The notes under the pieces are model-generated. The model ran no database searches, was not told the origin of the DNA, and saw only the letters and a list, made by a program, of their open reading frames with translations. Shown piece after piece: positions 47,973 through 58,096 of a DNA stretch of 64,000 bases. The stretch is from Selaginella moellendorffii (lineage: Eukaryota; Streptophyta; Lycopodiopsida; Selaginellales; Selaginellaceae). A program made the position numbers and the translations under genes. Where the stretch lies: contig NW_003314286.1 in the NCBI RefSeq assembly GCF_000143415.4, forward strand, positions 1,110,239 to 1,174,238. Reading direction: 5' to 3'. Numbering within the stretch: the stretch's first letter is position 1; each line of letters starts with the position of its first letter.

Positions 47973-49951
47973 CTTCTTCTTCTTCGTCCCTCCGCCCTAA
48001 CGAATTAGGTCAAATGAGGAGGCCCTAAAACAGAGAGCGCGTAATCCCTGGAAACGCGGTGATGTGGCGAAATTAATGACCTCCGGAAGCGAATTCGCTT
48101 TCAAAAAGGATGAGCCGCGGCAAAGGTTCAAAGAAAAGCTTGTGTGTGTCTTTTGCGCCTAGCTAACGAGCATTCCATCCAAATTAGTAGTTTCTCCTTT
48201 CTTTGTCAAGTCGTCGGTCATGGCATCCTCCCTTCACAATCAATTGAAATCCAGAGAGGATTAGGGCGGGGTGCGCCCGCCGGTTTGACGTCGCCGCACA
48301 CGCACGCACGGAATAGATTTGTCAACGTTTACGCGTTTGTGGCAAATAAAAAGAATTCATTGCTGGCTGAGGTCCTCGGGTAGGATGGGAATCAATCGAA
48401 GCAACAAACAAATCAGTCGTCCAGCCCGCGACGCATTACCCACCTCCGCCATCACCACCGCATTGAATTCAAGATTCATGCATGCACATCTCGATCCATC
48501 ATCTCGCAGTGCAGCACCTGACGAAGATAAAAAGAAAGAAATACGTGCAGCAAGGAGCTGAGTTGATGGAGTTGATGGAGTTGATGGGTGGGAGGGATTT
48601 TGATTTTTGAGAGATGGCCAACCGGACCGCCAGCCCATTTCGGGTTGGCGTCTGTGGTTGACCTTGCACTGCCCGCTGCTGCTACATTGCATGGCTTGTT
48701 GTACCCGCCAGAAAAGAAACGGTGTCGTGTCACACGCGTATGTGATAAACCTGCATGTCAACCCCCGGAGTAAAACAAATCAATTAAAATACTGGCGAAA
48801 AGGTGGCAAACATTTTCTTCATCATCATCATCGCGCTTTCCGCTTCTTTGCGAGACAAAAGCGCCCCGACCCAGGATTCCCGAGAGCGCAAACAGTGTCT
48901 TAAAGCTATTCAACACCAAAGCCCACTAGTTTACTAGACAAAAGCGCGGGATCTTTCCAGGCTTGTCTGCTAAAATATTTGCTCGCCGGTGGTTCCTCCC
49001 AAACCCTAAATCTCCTGCAGTGGCTTTTCGGGGCTCATCACCAGACCAGCTCGCCACCCATGCGGAAAGATTTACACAGCATGTTGACTATGCCTTGCGT
49101 TTGTCAGGGCAGGGTAACCTAAAAGGCTGGCAGCCAGCTCGATGGGAAATGCCCATCATTGTCTTGTAGCTACCACCACCGCCAGGGCGTGAGAATCATA
49201 CGGTGCTCTGCTCGTACTCTACGGGTACATTCGTATATGAAGTCGCATTAAAGTCGTAAGTACAAAATGCCTGGTTGTGGTATATCAAGCGCCGCGCCGC
49301 AAAGCGGATAATTTCTCTTTCTCTCCTTTCTTTTGCGGAGATCTCTACTTTTTTGTCCGTGATCATCTCTGCCAGACGCGCTTAGAGCCCTACTATACCC
49401 CTCCCGCCAAGCCGACACGTGGAAACGAGAAACTTTCAAAGTTTTAAAAGGGTGGCATATCCCCCGGGTAATCTCCCGCCCGCCGCGACTGTACGGAGTG
49501 GCCAGGGTGGCCCACGTGGCGGCTGACCAGGGCACGGAAATTTGGGGAAGCTTGGTGTTGCTAGGTCGCGTAGCTGGGGCGAAGAAGGGGGCGAATGGCT
49601 ATGGTGTATGTACCATCGCAGGGGGTCCATCTCCACCGTCGCCTGGTGTGGCCGCGCGACATCGCTGTGTGGGCGCTGACCGTATGCCCCCTTTGGTCGC
49701 GGCCTTTAAATGCTGCCTGGCAGCGCATTCTTTCCCCGCATTCTTTCTTCGCGATTTTGCCTCTCTGCTGCGTGCACCCTCGTTCTCGATCGGGCGCTCT
49801 CACTCTCCCCTTCGATTGAGTCGCGAGTTGGGTCGTTTCAAACTACACAAATCCGCAGTCATTGTGGATTCCGCGTCTCTGCTGCTTGCTTCTGGTAACT
49901 CCGAAGATCTTATTCTCTCCACTTTCTATCAATTGTCTCACTCGCGCGCTC
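47973..49951. promoter_or_regulatory. Divergent intergenic region with ABRE/G-box motifs
   Basis: Nearly 2 kb between the transporter (minus) and the IQM gene (plus). ACACGTGG (49415-49422) and CCACGTGGC (49512-49520) match ABRE/G-box cores, and CCTTTAAATG (about 49,703) is TATA-like, with the IQM start 250 bp further on. Several ORFs cross this region, but none resembles a known protein. ABRE function is inference from motif only. Confidence 0.4.
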
Positions 49952-51511
49952 ATGTATCAAATTAAGGTGGACATGACACGAGCTCCTGTGGAAGCGCTAT
50001 CGGTTTCCAGCACTGTCAGGACGAGCTTTCTCACTGATTTCAACCCCTCGCCTTGCCCAGCCGAGACGCTCACGGCAGAATGGTAAGCAATTCCCTCTTG
50101 AGTTTTACTTTGATTCTTCACCCCCTTCCCTTCTCTAAAGTTGCTCGCCTTGGAAAAATTCTCTATGTAACTAACGGCAATGCGTTTGCTTCGAATGGAT
50201 CCAGGTGGAAAGTCTTAGAAGGAGCAGATCTTATGGAATTCAGCTCCAACGAGAAGCAAAAGAGTGTCTCCGCTAGGTGGGCGCAGCTAAAGAAGAAAGT
50301 CGGCAAGGTGAGAATTTGGAGCCTTCTTATCAAGTAGCAAGAAAAGTTCTCGTTTTGACTGGAAGGTTCCTTGGTTTTAGATTACGCGAGGTCGTTCCGA
50401 GGACGATGACAATGCAACCAACCTTGCAATCCAACACTGGCTCGAAGCTGTAAGCACCGGAGGCTCGAAAGAGAATGTTTTTTGGTGCTAAAGTTGCGTT
50501 TGCGCAATGCAGATCGATGCAACACATCGTTACGGCCACAACTTGCACGTTTATTTCAAGTTCTGGGAGAAGAGTGACACAAAGGAGCCATTCTTTTACT
50601 GGCTGGATTACGGAGAAGGGAGAGACGTGGATCTGCCGGACAAATGTCGCAGGTCCAAACTCATGGAGGAGAAAATTATCTATCTAGGACCTGTAAGATT
50701 GGAACTCTTTTCCTCTCTCTCTCTCTCTGTCTTTTCGTTATTTTTTATTGCTTTCGTATGGGTTTGAACTGGTCCATTTGTGCAGAAGGAGCGAAAGCCA
50801 TACGAAGTTGTGTTCGTCGACGGGAAGTTTTGCTACAGGCAGACCAAGAAAAACTTGGATGGCGACCAGATGATCTTCGTCTTGAGCACAAAAAGGAAGC
50901 TGTATGTGGGAAAGGTACTTACAAAAACTTCGCCAATTCCAGTCTACCAAGCTTAAACTTTTGTGTCTTTCTTCCTTTTCCAGAAGGAGAAAGGTAGATT
51001 TCAGCACTCCAGTTTTCTAGCGGGAGGCCCTGCATTAGCTGCTGGTCGTTTGACTGTGAAGGATGGGGATTTGAAGGTAAACTTGTGCACAAGGTCGCCT
51101 TCTTTTGGACTGACCATAACATTTCTTGCTGCTTCTGTAGTGTCTTGAAGCACACAGCGGTCATTACCGGCCGAGCGAGATGAATTTTAAAAACTTTGTC
51201 GACTTGTTGTCCTCCACTGGTGTGGACGTCACTACAATGGTGCGTATGATTCTATCCTTCAAATTGGCTTTCGTATCTCCGAGTCGTGGCCTTTGACAAT
51301 TAACAAAGTCTTGCTCTGGTTGCAGATCCTCGCCGGTTCTCACGACGAATCCAAAGGTCGACAGAGATCTCTCAAGCGGCGGCAGAGCAGCCACGGGCAT
51401 GAAATGCAAGACGCCCAGGAACAATATCAGGCACTCGTTCTGAATGCCGACGCTGACAACGAGACTTCCGCTACATTTTTTGATCCCACAATCTACACTC
51501 CTTTCGTGTAG
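49952..51511 (+). CDS. IQM-family protein lacking a clear IQ motif
   Basis: A 329-residue protein from eight exons: 49952-50082, 50205-50307, 50381-50449, 50513-50692, 50786-50914, 50984-51076, 51141-51239 and 51326-51511. It matches plant IQM proteins over the whole core: [76 protein letters not shown], then [19 protein letters not shown] and [13 protein letters not shown] proteins bind calmodulin without calcium through an IQ motif located just before the WWKAL-like segment. Here that position (residues 15-45) reads [20 protein letters not shown], with no IQxxxRGxxxR-type spacing. The start at 49952 is the first in-frame ATG of the exon; a further 5' exon carrying the IQ motif cannot be excluded. 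Confidence 0.85.
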
Positions 51512-52255
51512 AGGCAAGCTGGAGGAAGGCAACAAAGTGGAGCAAGCAAGCAAGCATGCACCAGAGATGACTCTACGCTCGTCTTCCTCGCGCTGTACAG
51601 ATTGTCCGAGAAGAAAGAAAAAGAAACAAGCGGACAAAGTCTCGCGAGAAATGTACAAAATGACTCATTTTGTGAGAGATTCTTTTGCAAATTCTCATCT
51701 AATCCAACTCGAAGGAAAACAAAGTTTTGGATCTTGTGTTCTTGGGACTCTAGAGTTTGTAGAGACTAAACTTCCTCGTCTTTTTAGCGGCGAAAAAGCG
51801 CTCCTTGGCATGGAATTTCGTGTTGGGTGGTGGATGCCTTGGAGCCCAAGGCAAGTACTAGAGACAAACACATACACACAAAGACCGCCAGTTTTATCTC
51901 TAGGAAGAAAGACCGAGCTACCAGAGAACCAAAAATAAAATATGGACGTCTCTCCCAGAGATTGATTGGGACCCTCCGAGAGATACTAGCAATCTGTCCA
52001 AAGTCAATCTCCCCTATTGCGCTCTACGTCTGGAAGAGTATAAGAGATTCCTATCACTGTGGCAAAGTCAAGCAAGTTCTTAAAAGGTCGCTTTTGGAAG
52101 TCTGTTTTATCTTTCTTTCGCAAGAGCATGGAAGGCAGCTAAACCGCGTTGCTTTGCTGGTAACAAAGTAGAGAGAGTTATATAGAAGAGCAGTGGACGA
52201 CCAGTTCCTCACGATTAAACATGGCAAGGACCGAAGCACAGAGGAAGAAGGGCGC
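51512..52255. other. Intergenic region between convergent genes
   Basis: Holds the 3' UTRs of IQM and the DRIP gene. Long frames on both strands do not resemble proteins. No RNA gene recognised. Confidence 0.45.
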
Positions 52256-54228
52256 TTAAGTCGCGGCCGCGGTGGCGTTCGTGGGGTTTCCTCCGGGTCT
52301 TTTGTACGTTAAAGTCATGAGGAGCTCCAAAGATGTGTCGAGCTTGGATGGAGTTTGATCGTCCCGAGGCTTTGCAAGCCAAATGCGCTGGACGTTCTCG
52401 ACTGGCAGGCTGGAGACGATGGGTTGGCCCCGGCAATTCAGTTCAACCTGGAGAAAGTGTCAAGAAAGAGAAAGTAAAACACGAGAAAGGATGGAAGAAA
52501 GTTTGCGCTGGTTTTTGCGACAAATCGGGAGGAGCAAGGGGGCTTACGTCGGTTTCGTTGCCGAGGTTGAGCTTCGTCGCAATGTACTTCTTGACCAGCG
52601 ATACGGGAAGTCGTCCGTCTCTGCGCGTTTTAGAGAAGTCAGTGGAGCTGAAAAAAACACAAGTCGTCTTACGTTATTCTCACGTAGGGTGTTGTGATCG
52701 CGGGAAGCACCGAGTCGTCGCTCCTGTGGATCCGACAAGTCAGACGCCAAAGAGAAAAAATAAAACAGAGAGAGATCGAGAGAAAGATGGCCTAGACTGA
52801 CACAAAAGCTAGCGAAGCCAGAGAAGTTTCTAAGGGAAAACGACTTAACTGGTTGGCCGCGGGCTTGAGAGCAAACCACACTCCATTGTCCGCTGTGACG
52901 ACCTGGAAGCGAGGAGGAAGAGTAGCCTTGTAAAGTTCTCCGCCATTGTTGGCGCTGGTTCCACCGCGACGTCGAGGTACGCCTTTCGTCGGCCGGGAGA
53001 GCTTGGAGAAGCGTCCGGTGGTTGCCTGCCTTTTGATATCTCGGCCCACCGAGGTGGATGGCTGGTTTTGCTGCCTGGACGATCCTCCGGCGTGGTCCGA
53101 GTCCGCCAGCTCGGCCAAGTATGCGAGCGGAGAGTGATAGCCTGCTGCCACGGACTTGCCTTTATCTTCGCGAGTTGGTTTCTTCGCGTGGTTACCTGGA
53201 GGAAAATCAAAGAAAAACGAAGTAAGATCACGTCAGAGTTTGCAAGATCATTATAAATGTGATGTCAGGAGACAAAGCGAAATGACCAACATACTTATCC
53301 ATAGTTTACCAGTCAGGCCTTCCCAATGAGTGCAGAGTGAAAACTTATCTCGAGTTACCAGGCAAATGCACGAAACTAAGAAACCGAAGGACTACTGTGC
53401 AATCAAGCAACTTCTAAGATTAAAACTTAGCATGCATGGAAAACGAAAGTGATAAAAGCAACTTACCTGAATCACTGCTCTCGGATTTGTGTTCTTCGTC
53501 CTCTTCGCTCGAGCTTGTTATTTCTCGCTTAACTCTCGTGTAATGCTGCTGCTGCGGCCGGCTCGGCTTTCTCCGCCTGGATGACGATGGTGCCGAGAAT
53601 ACACCAAGAGAAGATAAGGACCGCTCTTTTCGTTTGAGACGTGGTAGCGGACTTGCATCGCCTGGAACTCGTACTCTTGGAGCTCCCGGAGAGAATAGCT
53701 TGTTACGAAGCTCATCGAGTTGAGGGTCAGGCCTGCGTGGTGAAAACGAAACAGTAAAAGGTAAGTACATCAAAACAGTCTTAAGAAACCCATGAAGATC
53801 ACGAGACAACATGCTTTGTTTCGCGGTCCAGTCTAAACACCAAAAAAAACTCAACACGGCCTCCAAATCCACTCGATCTCAAGGAACTTTGAAACCAATA
53901 TTCTCAAAGCAAACCTGAGTTTCTCGAGAGGCGCGACACCGAGGTAGACATCACAGATCGGGCACGACTGTGTATCATCCTCGCTGAGCTTGAGATGTAT
54001 ACACTCCCTGCAAACTGCGTAACATCACCCACAAGTTTAGAGAGCTCGTAGAGGTCGTCAAGAATCTTTGATGCTTGTTAAAGAAGAAAAGATCTGGAGT
54101 GAGAGAAAGAAGAACTTACAAGAATGGAGGCACTCGCAGATGGTGGTCGCCTCGTCCAAGAGGCTGCTGCAAAGAGGGCATGTAAGGCATGCCACTAGAG
54201 GCGCCCTGGCAACCTTGACGACCTCCAT
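52256..54228 (-). CDS. DRIP/PCGF-type RING E3 ubiquitin ligase
   Basis: A multi-exon minus-strand gene. The N-terminal C3HC4 RING starts CLTCPLCSSLLDEATTICEC and continues LHS-FCREC (the join spans an intron) and CPICDVYLG. A linker follows with RPDPQLDELRNKLF, the conserved step after the RING in BMI1/DRIP proteins. The middle is basic and Ser-rich. The C-terminal half has ADNGVWFALKPAANQ, VLPAITTPYVR, LVKKYIATKLNL and the terminal GQPIVSSLPVENVQRIW, which together form a RAWUL-like ubiquitin fold. Arabidopsis DRIP1/2 ubiquitinate DREB2A in drought responses. The start ATG at 54228 gives MEVVKVARAPLVACLTC. The target here is unknown. Confidence 0.87.
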
Positions 54229-54948
54229 TTGACGCTACAGCATCTCTACGCCCATGGCACCGCAAAACCAAAGAAACGTTCAATAGGGTCAGGAAGAAAC
54301 GCGACGGAAAGATACTTGCAGGCAAGAACTCGTGATGAATCGAGAGCTAGCTCGGTTGCATGGAGGAGGAATCCAGATCACTGGACATATAAACCCCCAC
54401 AAGCGCTGCTAGATGCAAAAGTTTCTACGTTGAATCACGCGAGATGGCTGAAAGTTTGAGGAGACTTACATGTATATCGCTCGGATTCGAGAGCTCCGCG
54501 CTGGATTTCCAGCCCTATGGAAGTGAGCGGCTGTGTAAGCTAGACTCACGATCGTCGTCAAAAACAAACACCAAAGAATAAATCAAAGAGAGAAAAATAA
54601 CCAAGAGTCGCGAGAGAAGAGAGATCTAAATCTTTCTCTTTGGCGAATGCGTGCTCGATTTCTAGGCAAGCCCACGAGGAAGAACTACCTTGTACGGGGA
54701 TCAAACGAGAGACGCCACCACCAACACGAAGAATAGCGCCATGGCGGCCGCGTTTCACAAGCTCCTTGGAGGACTTCTTCGTCTCACACTCTTTCTACCT
54801 TATAGAAATACAAACTATAGAGCACCAAAGAATATAAAGCAAGAGAATGGGGGAGATGGAGGACATCATATATATTCGAGCTGCCATTGGGAGCTAGTTT
54901 TAGGGATTGCTCCATGTCTCCGAGAGAAATCCACGATCGTCGAGGTAA
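54229..54948. promoter_or_regulatory. Divergent intergenic region
   Basis: About 720 bp between the DRIP start (minus) and the PPR start (plus). It must contain both promoters; no strong TATA box or coding potential was recognised. Confidence 0.4.
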
Positions 54949-57516
54949 ATGCATTCCTCTAGCCGCTCAAGGAATCCTGCCGCATTGCCGTCGAAATATC
55001 GGGATTTCTCGGGTGGAGCACGCTGGAAATCCTCGGTAGCTATGAGTTCTTCGCTAGGGCTAGAGATTGTGGAGGCGGGAGGCGTGGATTCTGGGAAGAG
55101 CGGTGCCGGGAATCGCAAGGTGGACAGGGCTACGTCGATTGTTCTTGCGGCATTGAAGTCCTGCCGGGATTTGAGAAAGGGGAGGAAGATCCACGCGGAA
55201 ATGGCCCACGATCGCGAATCCAACATCTACGTCGCCACTGCGCTCGTCAACATGTACTCCAAGTGTGGGAGCCTCGCGGAAGCGAAGAGAGTCTTCGATC
55301 AGATGGAGGCTCGCGACGTTGTCTCGTGGACGGCGATGATACTGGGCTATGCCGAGAGTGGCAAAGGTGACGAAGCGCTCAAGCTCTTCGAAAGCATGGA
55401 AGCTCTGCCGAATTCTCGGGCTTTCGTCGCGGCTCTCAAGGCCTGCTCGGCTCTTGCGACGAGAGAAGCTGTGCTCGATGGGAAGATCGTCAAGGTTGCG
55501 ACGCTCGCGAAGGCGAAGGATTTGCACGCTCGAGCCGCGAGCGCTGGCTTCGACACGGACATCTTCGTCGCCAACACGCTGGTGGATGTGTACGCGAAGT
55601 GTGGAGCCATGGAACTCGCGAGGGAGGTATTCGATAGAGCCGCGCTTCGTCGCACTGTGGTCTCTTGGAACGCGCTGATGCTCGGCTATGCAGGAAACGG
55701 CGAGGAGAACGTAGCGCTGGAGCTTTTCGCTGTCATGCTACGTGAAGATGGCTTCCCTCCGGACTCACGGAGCTTCCTCGCCGCGCTCAAGGCCTGCAGT
55801 AGCCTGGCGGCGAGAGAGGAAGCGAGGCGAGTGGATGGCAGGCTCGTCAAGCTCGAGAGCTTGAAGAGAGGGATGGAAATTTACGCACAGGCTGTGAGCA
55901 GCGGCTTCGACACCGACTTATACGTTGCCAGCACGGTGGTGGACATGTTTGCGAAATGCGGCAACTTAGTCCAGGCTCGGAGGGTGTTTGACAGAATGGA
56001 GCACCGGAACTCTGTCGCGTGGAACGCACTGATTCTCGGCTATGCCGAGAACGATGAGGAAGAGGTGGCTGTGGATCTGTTTCGGCGCATGGGAACAGGA
56101 GAAGCTTGCGCACCAGATGGCTCGACTTTCATTGCGGTGCTCAAGGCATGCATTGGTTTTGCCGAGAAGGAAAGCCCGACGCAAATCGATGGGAAGGTGG
56201 TGAAGTTCCAGGCACTAAGAACAGGTATGGGAGTTCACTCTCAAGCTCTAAACCGTGGTTGTCATCGTGACAGTTTCGTGGAGAACGTTCTAGTGGACAT
56301 GTACGCTACCTGTGCGAGCTTAGTGGACGCGCACAGGGTCTTCGACAGGATAGTTGCGAGGGATGTAGTTTCGTGGACAGCACTAATGCGGGGATATACT
56401 GAAACCGGGGAGCCAGAGGTGGCTTTGGATTTGTTCCAAGAGATGTTTGGAGCTGAAGCGTGCTGGCCGAACGCTCGGAGCTACCTTGTTGCAATCAAGG
56501 CATGCACATGCCTCGCCGAGAAGGAGCCAGCCAGTGGAAACGAAGAACTTGAACAGGAAGCGGAACTTGCGAAAGTCGGAGCTCTAGAGAAGGGGATGGC
56601 GATTCACTCTCGAGCTGCACAGGATGGATTAGTGGCTTCGAATGTGTTCGTCCCGAGCAGCCTGGTGGATATGTACACGAAGTGTGGCAGCATGGTGGAC
56701 GCACGCAGAGTCTTCGACGAGATGTCCAAGCACGACGTTGTTTCGTGGACAGCTTTGATTCTCGGCTACGCTGAAAACGGTCACGGGGACTTAGCGCTGG
56801 AAAGTTTCTCGCGGATGCAAAGAGAAGGTTGTCTGGCGGACTCGAGAACTTATGCTGCTCTTGTCAAAGCCTGTGCAAGCGCCGCCACCTTGGGAGCTGT
56901 GAAAGCTGCCTATGGAGAGGTTTGCCGGCAGGGACTTGAGGACGATGCGAGCTTGGCAACTTCTCTCATCGACTGCTTCGGCAAATGTGGGACCTTGATC
57001 GATGCTCAGCTCGTCTTCGACTCTATTTCGACTATAAAAGACCCGGTCTGCTGGAGCACGATCATCTCGGCTTACAGTCGCCAGGGTGACACTCAACGCG
57101 TTTTCTCTCTTTTCAACGAGCTCGTCGAGGCAGGCCAACAGGCAGACGGTGTGACTTATCTCTGTCTGCTCACGGCCTGTGGCCACTCGGGGCTTGTGGA
57201 GACCGGAAAGAAGTACTTCGAGGCCATGCTGTCGTCGGGAGGAATAGCTCCTGCCATCGAGCACTACCACAGCATGATCGATCTGCTGGGACGGGCCAAC
57301 AAGCTCAACGAGGCTGTAGACATGGCGAGAAGCATGCCGTATGAAGCGACCGACGTTACTTGGAGGACGCTCCTGGGTGCCTGTCACAAGTGGAAAAATG
57401 TGGAGCTGGGAAGGATCGCGTTCCGGGAGCTGATTAGAGTGGATGCAAAGGATTCGTCTGCTTACGCGATGATGGCCAACTTAAGTCCAGCTTCAGAGGA
57501 GTTTGAAGGTGGCTGA
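54949..57516 (+). CDS. Intronless PLS-class pentatricopeptide repeat protein
   Basis: An 855-residue single-exon PPR protein. Blocks such as NMYSKCG, AKRVFDQMEARDVVSWTAMI and LGYAESGKGDEALKLF recur at about 100-120 residue intervals, five times, each followed by LKAC and a KVVKFQAL/GRLVKLESL-type insertion. This is a regular L1-L2-S1 array amplified within the gene. The C-terminus has VTWRTLLGACHKWKNVELGR and ends 35 residues later (ASEEFEGG), so it holds the beginning of an E motif but no DYW domain. By family it should act in organelle RNA editing or processing. Met at 55042 is an alternative start. Higher G+C than flanking DNA is usual for such genes. Confidence 0.9.
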   Translation: MHSSSRSRNPAALPSKYRDFSGGARWKSSVAMSSSLGLEIVEAGGVDSGKSGAGNRKVDRATSIVLAALKSCRDLRKGRKIHAEMAHDRESNIYVATALVNMYSKCGSLAEAKRVFDQMEARDVVSWTAMILGYAESGKGDEALKLFESMEALPNSRAFVAALKACSALATREAVLDGKIVKVATLAKAKDLHARAASAGFDTDIFVANTLVDVYAKCGAMELAREVFDRAALRRTVVSWNALMLGYAGNGEENVALELFAVMLREDGFPPDSRSFLAALKACSSLAAREEARRVDGRLVKLESLKRGMEIYAQAVSSGFDTDLYVASTVVDMFAKCGNLVQARRVFDRMEHRNSVAWNALILGYAENDEEEVAVDLFRRMGTGEACAPDGSTFIAVLKACIGFAEKESPTQIDGKVVKFQALRTGMGVHSQALNRGCHRDSFVENVLVDMYATCASLVDAHRVFDRIVARDVVSWTALMRGYTETGEPEVALDLFQEMFGAEACWPNARSYLVAIKACTCLAEKEPASGNEELEQEAELAKVGALEKGMAIHSRAAQDGLVASNVFVPSSLVDMYTKCGSMVDARRVFDEMSKHDVVSWTALILGYAENGHGDLALESFSRMQREGCLADSRTYAALVKACASAATLGAVKAAYGEVCRQGLEDDASLATSLIDCFGKCGTLIDAQLVFDSISTIKDPVCWSTIISAYSRQGDTQRVFSLFNELVEAGQQADGVTYLCLLTACGHSGLVETGKKYFEAMLSSGGIAPAIEHYHSMIDLLGRANKLNEAVDMARSMPYEATDVTWRTLLGACHKWKNVELGRIAFRELIRVDAKDSSAYAMMANLSPASEEFEGG

Positions 57517-58096
57517 GAGAAAGCTCGGGGTACTGATACTACACTTTGGTATGCACTTTTTCTGCCTGGTCCTAACTCGCTTGTTCTTGCTGGAAAAGGT
57601 ATCTTTGATTCAAAAGGAGAACCAAACGCTCTGGCACATTTGAGTCCAAAACATCCCGTTGCTCGATCCGACTGTGATAAGTTCTAGTGGTGATATGATT
57701 GGTTCTTGTCAAGAGCACTGATTTGAAGTCTTTGGCCATTCCACTATGTTCTTCGTTTTCTTAATTTTTTCTTGCAGTGATATGTTTGGTTCTTGTCAAA
57801 GCGCTGATTTTAACTCTTTGGCAATTCCTCTTGACGTACTATGTTCTTTTTTTCTAGCACGATATGTTTGGTTCTTGTCAAATGCACGTCTTTGGCCATT
57901 CCTCTCGACGTACTATGTTAATAGAAATTCTTGTACAACCCGTGTAATCGGACGCGGACCGACGAAATAGGAAGTTTAAAGCTTAAGTCAGCTAAGTCAA
58001 ATGGAGCGAGTCAACTTTAGTAAAAGACTCTAGCAATGTAATGTATGTATGTAAAGAATGGATTTTTTCATGAATGTGTATATGGCTTTTCACTTG
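57517..58096. other. Intergenic region between convergent genes
   Basis: 3' sides of the PPR gene and the ABC1K gene. Apart from the tandem repeat at 57,690-57,920, no feature is seen. Confidence 0.45.
57690..57920 (+). repeat. Three imperfect tandem copies of a unit of about 85 bp
   Basis: Units begin at about 57690, 57777 and 57859 with GATATGTTTGGTTCTTGTCA (first copy GATATGATTGG), followed by a CTTTGGCCATTCC block and GACGTACTATGTT. They lie in the PPR 3' flank and have no coding role. Confidence 0.8.

Noticed and set aside
49498-49965. 155-residue frame upstream of the IQM gene
   Set aside because: Runs through promoter-like DNA, ends in a different frame from IQM and shows no conserved motif.
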